From assembly GCA_039720395.1 (NCBI GenBank), contig CM077832.1, positions 18,137,850-18,201,849 on the forward strand: a DNA stretch of 64,000 nucleotides, read 5' to 3'. Below the pieces are notes generated by a model that made no database searches, was not told where the DNA came from, and saw only the letters and a list, made by a program, of their open reading frames with translations. Shown here one piece after another: positions 57,534-64,000 of this stretch. The translations under genes were made by a program, and so were the position numbers. This stretch comes from Liquidambar formosana (lineage: Eukaryota > Streptophyta > Magnoliopsida > Saxifragales > Altingiaceae). How positions within the stretch are numbered: the stretch's first letter is position 1; each line of letters begins with the position of its first letter.

Positions 57534-59598
57534 CTACAAAAAAGAAAAAAAATGCTTGAAATAAGTGTGAACCCACGAAAAAGACGCGTGGAGCCCACAA
57601 GGTTTTGGCAAAAATATAAGGGGGGGTTTAAAGACAACAAACAAAAAGGGAGTCGCCACCTCATTTTTTAGGGAAAAGAGGAAAACCACAAAAATATTTT
57701 ATTTTCAAAACCACATGACTCCATTAAAGGGAAAGCAACGTCTTTGAAACCAGAAAATTGGATCCGGGGGCTAAGTTATGACGTGGGAAGGTTCTGGGCA
57801 AAAACCCATAGGCACCCACATCGCCCGAGTTGGTCTCTTAATTTGATTGGGCTAACTTAATATCTTTTCCACTCAATATCATCATATATCATCACAAGGC
57901 AGCATGCATATCATATATTTCATCCAATCATCTCATGCACAATCACTCAAATAAAACAAAACAGAAAAAAGAAGAAAAGAAAAGAAAAACCTAGGATACT
58001 TGGATCCTAGAACGGACTTGAGCCTCACGAAGAGCGCCTACGTACCATGCAGCGAAATACATGGATCAAAGTCCACGTAGTTCGAAAAGAATAGGGTTAC
58101 AACCTAATACAAACCTATGGTAAATACCCTAGGTTTCCTTATTTGAAAGTACATTGATTTAATCCAAAACTGAAAACTTCCACAAGAGGAAAACTTTGAT
58201 AAAAACCAGAATTTATTATTGAAGGAAACCTTTGATAATTACCATAAGCTTGTATTAAGAAGTAGCCCTAGGAGGGAGAAGAGAAAAGATAGAAAAAAGA
58301 AAGGTGAATTGGGGCACCTTCAAACCCTACTTACCTGAGCACACAAGCTCCAATCATTAGCCATTTCAGATCATAGCAGCCCTATTTGCAATAGGACAAG
58401 CATTGTACCTGTTTGCACCCTTACAAGTGCACAAAATCATGCAAAGAAAGCAATATGCAAATCTGGACAGAACCTTGACAAGGCCTAAAATCATCCATTA
58501 ATCATGCAAACAACAAGAATAATGAATAACTAAAGACTCTAACTCAATCCTCCATGCAATGACTCAACTAACATGCATAAAAACCTATGAAAGACACACT
58601 AACAAGCATAAGAGACTCCAATAACATCAATAAACATGATAAAAAAGCATACTCTAATGAAAAAGATAATATTTTATGTAAAATATGAAAATAAACCTTC
58701 CTACGGCGAGCTTTCTTAAGCGAAACTATCCTAGGATAATTTCACGTAAGGAAGTCATTATGGGGAGGTGTAATCAGCATATCCTACGTAAAATATATAC
58801 CCTAGAACACAACAGAAAAGATTTCATGCTTAAACACATCACCGAAGACTCTCATGCAAAACCTTACTCAACGAAAAGGATAATTATCTTTAGAAAAGGA
58901 TAATGTCTCCAAAAACCCTATAAAATATACTATATGAATGCAAACCTAGCATGATTCAACTATATGCAGCATATATAGAATGACTATGATGAGCAACAGC
59001 TCAAAAAGCTAAGCTAAGCATGCTGTATAAGACCTATGCGATTTCAGGGTTATCGAAACCCTAATCTCACAAATATGCATAAAAACCTACTAAATGACTC
59101 TAAGACATGCTCAAATTATCATGAATATCATTCATATAGCATATATTGACTAACAAGAACATCCACACATGATAATAATCACAGCAACCTAAACATGTGA
59201 ACTATGCATGATTTAAGAGGATAGAACGAATAAGGCTATCAAACCCTTGGTAAACCAGGGATTATCAAGCATATAAAGCCATAAACTATCCTAAAATCAT
59301 TCATATAACATCATGTAGACATTGAATTCCATCCATAAGAAGAACTATTGCATGCACCATAGCTATCTTAGAAGGAGAAGAAGAAAGAGAAGAAGAAGGA
59401 GCAGAAATTCATGTTCAGCATTGAAGGGGTAGGCTTACCTCTTGTAGACTCTTCTTTGTCTTCAATCCTCTTGTTTCCTTGCTTGCTTGGGGTTGAAGGG
59501 CCTCCTCTTGAAGTCCTTCTATCTCTCCAAACTCGTAGCTCCCTCTCTCTCTAAATGTAAAGTGCAATTAACCTCCCCCTATGTGCTGAATATCATGT

Positions 59599-59610
59599 CC
59601 TTTATATAGA
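59599..59610 (-). promoter_or_regulatory. TATA box of the gypsy 2 LTR
   Basis: The minus strand reads TCTATATAAAGG. The phased array starts 187 bp upstream. Confidence 0.65.
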
Positions 59611-59796
59611 GAACTGACCCCCTAAACCAATGGCTAGGATTAATTCATTAAATAATGATCCTAGGGCTATTAGAGACTCTCTTGGAGCTCAAATAACTCA
59701 AACCTACACACTCCTAAGCTGAGACAAGTTGTTTTGGTGGAGGAAACCGTCAAAAGAGGGAAAGAAGAGTCAGAAGTTGACTTAAAGAAGGACTCC

Positions 59797-59874
59797 TCGG
59801 GTGATCAACTTGCCCCAGACGGTTAGCCGTCTGGGCTTGGATGGCTGACCGTCCAGCCCCGAACGGTTACCCGA
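59797..59874 (-). promoter_or_regulatory. 22-bp phased pseudo-palindrome array in the gypsy 2 LTR
   Basis: Four 12-mers, TCGGGTGATCAA, ACGGTTAGCCGT, ATGGCTGACCGT and ACGGTTACCCGA, start at 59797, 59819, 59841 and 59863, exactly 22 bp apart. Each is close to ACGGTTAACCGT in one or the other direction. Confidence 0.85.
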
Positions 59875-60582
59875 GGGCTTTCCTTGTTTCACTCCGGTTC
59901 TGACTCCTACTCGCTGTAGAAGTCCTAAAATGCTCAAATTAAGTCCGATTTTGACGAAATAAAAGCCAAAACGACCGTGTTTCGAAGGGGAACACATTTT
60001 TAAGTATTTTGGGACAAAAATCCTCAATCATGGGTGCATGGTTGGGTTTTACAAAGGTGGTTAACCATGGTGCCTCACCGTCGCTAAGCTGGGTTTGTAC
60101 ACGAGGTCGAACCGAATGCTTTCCCAATCGAAAATTGATCTTTCTAAACATGTTTAGGACATAAATAAAGCCCAATTGAAGTTAAATGAGAGAAAATTGG
60201 TTGGGTCTTATGAGTCAATTTGAGCAAACCAAGAAAGGGTCTTTTAGCCAACCCGAACCATTACGAGCCGAATTGATCTTAAACCATTAATTCATGAAAT
60301 TGAACCTATATATAGACTCTATATACTCATATGAACTTGATGGGACGACTCGGGATTCATTCCAAGGTCAAATGGAAAATATACGGTTTAAAAGACGATT
60401 ATGCCCTTAAAGTCGCAAAAGTTCTTATTGACCATCGAAATGAACTCTAAATCACTTCAAAATTCATACACATGATATTCTATGCCATAGAAACTCAATG
60501 CAAAAGACTAGACTAAAAAAGGACTCAAAATCCTACATGAAATGATATGTCCTAGCTAAGGTGACAAAAATGGGGTGTGATA

Positions 60583-60597
60583 GAAGCCCCTCATTGG
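60583..60597 (-). other. Polypurine tract of gypsy element 2
   Basis: The minus strand reads CCAATGAGGGGCTTC directly before the LTR, which sets the element's orientation. Confidence 0.7.
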
Positions 60598-60639
60598 TGA
60601 ACAAGTTTCACTTGCGAGCCAATGATAAAAGAACAACCC

Positions 60640-61020
60640 ATTTTTGTTTGATGGATTAATCTCATTAATACCAACAAACTCAAATGGAATCAAAAGGATA
60701 GACTTCGTCATATCCAAGCATGCGACGATTTCATTGAAGCAAAGAATTGAACGCATACCAACATTCATTGGTGCGCTCGTGCAAATGTCTGCACTAATTG
60801 CATTAATGATATAACAACACATTTTGTTTGATGGATTAATCTCATTAATCCCAACAAACTCAAATGGAACCAGAAGGATAGACTTCGTCATATCCAAGCA
60901 TGCGACGATTTCATCGAAGCAAATAATTGAATGCATTTCTATGCATGCCAACTTCGTTGGTGCGCTCATGCAAATGCCTTTACCATGCACTAATTGCATT
61001 AGTGATATCCACATGGTCTT
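60640..61020. repeat. Tandem duplication of a unit of about 180 bp in the 3' UTR
   Basis: TTTGTTTGATGGATTAAT starts at about 60643 and again at about 60823. The two units are highly similar. Open frames across it are repeat artefacts. Confidence 0.85.
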
Positions 61021-61168
61021 CTCATGACGCAAAGCTAGTTGCACTAGTGCATCACACGGTACCCTACCAATTTCATTGGCATTCTCAAAACGAGTTATTT
61101 CATAACTCATAAATCATCATTTTATGTGAATTATTGGTGAATTGAATGTCCATCAATTCAAAACCAAG

Positions 61169-61690
61169 GGCATTTCATGCCAGTCTCACTGGGGATAACA
61201 AATGTGGTGAGTTATTTCATAACTCATGACTCATCAAATTATGATTTCATGCCACTTTCAGTGGAAACAACAAAGATATGGAGTTATTGCATAGCTCATG
61301 TATCATTTCATGTGAAATTGTGCCACTTTCCGTGGAAACAACAAAGACAGGGAGTTATTTCATAACTCTTGAATCGTCATTTCATGCCACTTTCTGTGGA
61401 AGTAACAGAGACAGGGAGTTATCTCATAACTCATGAATCGTCATTTCATGTGAAATTGTGCCACTTTCTGTGGGAACAACAAAGACGGGGAGTTATTGCA
61501 TAACTCATGGATCGTCATTTCATGGGAAATTGTGTCACTTTCTGTGGAAGTAACAAAGACGGGGAGTTATTGCATAACTCATGGATCGTCATTTCATGGG
61601 AAATTGTGCCACTTTCTGTGGAAGTAACAAAGACGGGGAGTTATTGCATAACTCATGGATCGTCATTTCATGGGAAATTGTGTTTATCAC
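61169..61690. repeat. Tandem array of 74-82 bp units in the 3' UTR
   Basis: About seven units share CCACTTTCTGTGGAAGTAAC, GGGAGTTATTGCATAACTC and ATCGTCATTTCATG. The rightmost three are nearly identical, the leftmost most diverged. Confidence 0.88.
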
Positions 61691-62260
61691 ATGATATGAG
61701 ACCCAATTGCAAGTCAATTGATTCAAAATCAAGCTCATTTCTTATCATTTTATGTGAAACTATCCTTATCACATGGAATGACAATGTACTGGGAGTCATT
61801 CAACTCCAAATCAAGTGCATTTCATGTGAAATTGTCTTTATCACATGACATGATAATGTATTGAGAGTCCTTCAACTCAAAATCAAGTTCATTACTTATC
61901 ATTTCATGTGAAATTATCTTTAACACATGAAATGACATTGAATTGAGAGTTAATTGATTGGAAATCAAGCTTATTTCATGTCATTTCATGTGAAATTATC
62001 TTTATCACATGATACAACATTGATTTTGAAAGTCAATTGATTGAAAAACAAAGTGCATTTCATGCCCTCTTCACAAAGATAGCAAGTTACTTCGTAACTA
62101 GCATAGCTTATGAATCGTCATTTCATGTGAAGTTATCTTTATCACATGATTAGCAAGTCATTTCATGTGAAATTATCCTTATCACATGATATGATATCAT
62201 TATCATCTCCCAGAGAATTGACTTCCAAGACTTGAAAGTCAATCAATTCAACACTAAGCT
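61691..62260. repeat. Diverged repeats with TTTCATGTGAAATTATCTTT
   Basis: Many copies of TCATGTGAAATTATC(T/C)TTATCACATGA, itself hairpin-like, alternate with TCAATTGATT(C/G)AAAATCAAG. This is a degenerate continuation of the 3' UTR repeats. Confidence 0.75.
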
Positions 62261-62465
62261 CATTTCATGAGAAAGCCATTTATCATGGCCATTGCAACTC
62301 CTCGTTATGCGGGCGAATACAATCACCAAGATTCAAAAATTTCATTGAAACTTGATAAACTTGAGGGCTATATTCATCCCATAACTCAAGGATTGCACAA
62401 AAAGTCAATTTGGAGAAGTTTAGAGGTCGCAAGCGCGCGAAACGGGGCAAACGGGCAAAGCGGGC

Positions 62466-62543
62466 TAGGGTGACCATCTGCCCTCAGATGGTCAACCGTC
62501 CAGGGCAAGACGGCTGACCGTCCAGGGGTGGACGGTTACCCGA
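62466..62543 (+). promoter_or_regulatory. 22-bp phased array upstream of the gypsy 2 antisense PMD gene
   Basis: TAGGGTGACCAT, ATGGTCAACCGT, ACGGCTGACCGT and ACGGTTACCCGA start at 62466, 62488, 62510 and 62532, exactly 22 bp apart. These correspond one-to-one, in order, to the four sites of the LTR array at 59797-59874, while sequence outside the arrays differs. Confidence 0.88.
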
Positions 62544-62564
62544 GCCCACCATCAAAAAATCTGG

Positions 62565-62575
62565 GTTTTATAAAA
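62565..62575 (+). promoter_or_regulatory. TATA-like box of the gypsy 2 PMD gene
   Basis: TTTTATAAAAC lies 22 bp right of the last array site. The start codon is about 260 bp further, after a CT-rich leader containing one short upstream ORF at 62709-62744. Confidence 0.5.
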
Positions 62576-62830
62576 CCCAACACTTGCATCCTCATTCCAT
62601 CATTCTCCTAGCTCGAAAATTAGAGAGTTTCTCTCTCTAAACTCTCATCCTATCCTCTCCAACTCTCATTCTCTCATTCCTACTTCAAAAACATTCAATC
62701 CAAACATCAAATGCACATCAAACAACAACAAATCAAGCCCATTTAGCAATCAAAACAACCAATTCACATCATCTTGTGAAATCAAACCAAATCAAACCCA
62801 TTTTTCCCAAACCCAACTCCATCATCAAGG

Positions 62831-64000
62831 ATGTCATCAAGCAAGGACTCAAGCACCAAGTATCCATTCTATGGGGTCAAAAGCACATACAAGGCACCAC
62901 TCTATGATGCTCCACAAGTTAGGGTGTTGCTTGAACCCGAGAATCATCTCTCATTCATCCATTCCCAACAAGAAGTAAGTTTACCCAACTTAACACTTTT
63001 CTTTTGAATCTTTCGATTCTTTTGATGAAATTGCATTCCCTTCTACTTCTTTTGAATACCCCTTGGGTTGTTGAGTGATATCCCTTGATTTGGCAAGGAT
63101 TGAACACACAAATTCTTTTCATTTGAAAGCTTGAAAAATGGCACCCGCCAAGTGTTCGATAAAATTCCCAAGTGAAATAAAGATGTTCAATCTTTACCAA
63201 ATCAATGTATATCAACAAGTAAACCTTCAAGTGAATAATATGCTATGATTTAGCAAGGATTGACCATAAAAATTCTTTTGTTTCAAGGCTTGGGAGGTGT
63301 CACCCACCAAGTGGTCGATAAAATGCCTAAGTGATAAAAAAGTGCTCAATCCTTGCCAAATTAAGGCACATGAACAAGTAAACTCATAAACATCCATTAG
63401 CAATTCATTTCATGAATAAAACAACTTTTTGACATCCTTTAGAAAACAATTTAAAACCAATTGCTAGTGTAGGTTTATTGTTTCTATGTTCTTTCAACTA
63501 ACTCTCAAGGTATTTTCAATGGCTATAGCCCAACTTTCAGGACATGCGCACTCGGTCCTCTGTCAAAGGACTCATTGAATGGTGGCGGAACATGGAAAAC
63601 TTCCAACCCATCACCGAAGGCTATATCGAAAAGGCCGGTTTTGGCCCATTCCTAGATTCTCTATGGAATGACCAATGTGATAGGCAAGCTTTGCTAGCCT
63701 TGTCTGAGCTATGGTGGGACACCACCAATACATTCCATTTTGGCTTCGGGGAGATGACACTAACCCCCAAGGACTTCACCATGATCACGGGCTTAAGTAT
63801 TAAGGGCAAAAGCTTGGAGTTCTATGAGGAGGCTCACACGGATGAGGATTATCTCCTAGCTTACCTTGGGATGGAAATCGAGGTAATCAAGAAAGCAGTG
63901 CGACGCACTTGGCTTTTCAACAAGTTTGCTAAGCAAAGGGAGAGCGAGGGTGCAAGCCCCGATTGTATTACAAGGGCATTCCTTCTGTACATGATCTCAT
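62831..64000 (+). CDS. Antisense PMD gene of gypsy 2, truncated by the window edge
   Basis: Exon 1 is 62831-62974 (48 codons, ending GAA/GTAAGT). Exon 2 starts at 63541 after TTTCAG and stays open to the window end (at least 153 codons); both are phase 0. Exon 2 begins with MRTRSSVKGLIEWWRN. It contains ALLALSELWWDTTNTFHFGFGEMTLTPKDFTMITGL, the characteristic start of the aminotransferase-like plant mobile domain, followed by WLFNKFAKQ and a region beginning TRAFLLYMIS. The intron (62975-63540) holds a duplicated segment of about 160 bp. It runs opposite to the retroelement. It is diverged from the PMD gene at 55-57 kb but has the same antisense placement next to a 3' LTR. No frame damage is visible. 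Confidence 0.82.
63070..63396. repeat. Duplicated segment in the PMD intron
   Basis: ATTTGGCAAGGATTGA...AAGTGTTCGATAAAAT...AACAAGTAAAC (about 63088-63226) recurs at about 63250-63382, with clear divergence. Confidence 0.75.

Larger units (their letters stand above)
46355..57565 (+). mobile_element. Decayed Tat-type Ty3-gypsy element with antisense genes
   Basis: 5' LTR, primer site, gag, protease, G-patch, RT, RNase H, a second RNase H-like domain, integrase, then at least two antisense genes. Domain order RT before integrase is Ty3-gypsy. Two RNase H domains and extra genes behind pol fit the Tat lineage. Pol carries many stops (often TAG) and frameshifts. The right part is interrupted at 57566 by a second gypsy element, and this element's own 3' LTR is not in the window. 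Confidence 0.9.
57566..60582 (-). repeat. 3' LTR of gypsy element 2, about 3.0 kb
   Basis: On the plus strand it runs TGTGAACCC...GGGGTGTGATA, with the terminal CA changed to TA. A GAGTCGCCACCT block near 57650 is common in large plant gypsy LTRs (from memory). The minus-strand TATA box TCTATATAAAGG is at 59599-59610. Most of the LTR is AT-rich without open frames of note. Confidence 0.75.
57566..64000 (-). mobile_element. 3' part of gypsy element 2, with an antisense PMD gene
   Basis: On the minus strand, reading right to left: an internal region with tandem repeats, a polypurine tract (60597-60583), then the 3' LTR (60582-57566). The rest, including pol, lies beyond the right edge. A long LTR, hypervariable tandem repeats before it and an antisense PMD gene suggest another Tat-type element, but no pol is visible to prove it. 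The possible left target duplication is ATAAG (57561-57565). Confidence 0.72.

Noticed and set aside
57566..60582. Considered as a solo LTR
   Set aside because: No matching 5-bp flanks, and a polypurine tract plus 3'-UTR-like tandem repeats lie on its right, so it is better read as the 3' LTR of an element continuing right.
60556..61110. 184-residue open frame on the minus strand
   Set aside because: It spans the 180-bp tandem duplication; the peptide simply repeats (MTKSILL.PFEFVGINEINPSNK).

Overview
This is nuclear DNA from a flowering plant, probably with a large, transposon-rich genome. It is AT-rich, intron-containing and full of nested plant LTR retrotransposons, hAT/MULE-type DNA transposons, LINE remnants, a SINE and microsatellites. 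I saw no rRNA, functional tRNA, organellar or bacterial genes. The species cannot be named from the sequence.

Layout. 1-0.5 kb: weak exon-like segments of an unidentified gene. 1.93-3.29 kb: a non-autonomous DNA transposon with ATATCG-rich ends. 3.37-13.62 kb: an old, decayed Ty1-copia element carrying three nested insertions, namely a 2.47 kb foldback element, a gypsy solo LTR and a GCG-rich hAT element. 17.0-19.8 kb (minus strand): the only recognisable host gene, a two-exon CYP76-type cytochrome P450 broken by two 1-bp insertions. 20.4-22.6 kb: a 2.2 kb gypsy-type solo LTR. 22.6-30 kb: low-complexity DNA, an Ac-like hAT element and a SINE. 30.04-39.76 kb (minus strand): a young Sirevirus-like copia element with near-identical LTRs, an intact pol and an extra ORF behind pol. 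40.2-43.0 kb: two 5'-truncated LINEs. 46.36-57.56 kb: a decayed Ty3-gypsy element of the Tat type with two RNase H domains, a G-patch and antisense genes, one encoding a plant mobile domain (PMD) protein. 57.57-64 kb: the 3' part of a second gypsy element in the opposite orientation (LTR, tandem-repeat 3' UTR), with another antisense PMD gene running off the window.

Main observation. Four unrelated LTR-retrotransposon families here carry arrays of short (pseudo)palindromes spaced by 21 or 22 bp, about two helical turns. Each family has its own motif: TCAGTCGACTGA (copia, 21 bp), ATGCACGTACGTGCAT (gypsy 1, 21 bp), ACGGTTA(G/C)CCG(T/A)-like (gypsy 2, 22 bp) and GTTGAC-A-GTCAAC-like (solo LTR, 22 bp). 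In all three families with an accessory ORF in the window, the LTR's motif occurs a second time as an array just upstream of a TATA-like box and the start codon of that ORF. In two families the ORF is an antisense PMD gene; in the copia element it is a sense 'putative plant transposon protein'. This looks like a shared circuit in which the LTR promoter and a private promoter for the accessory gene carry the same family-specific operator. My hypothesis is that the accessory protein, or a partner it recruits, recognises its own element, as proposed for VANC anti-silencing proteins of VANDAL transposons. Motif positions and spacing are read directly; the function is inference.
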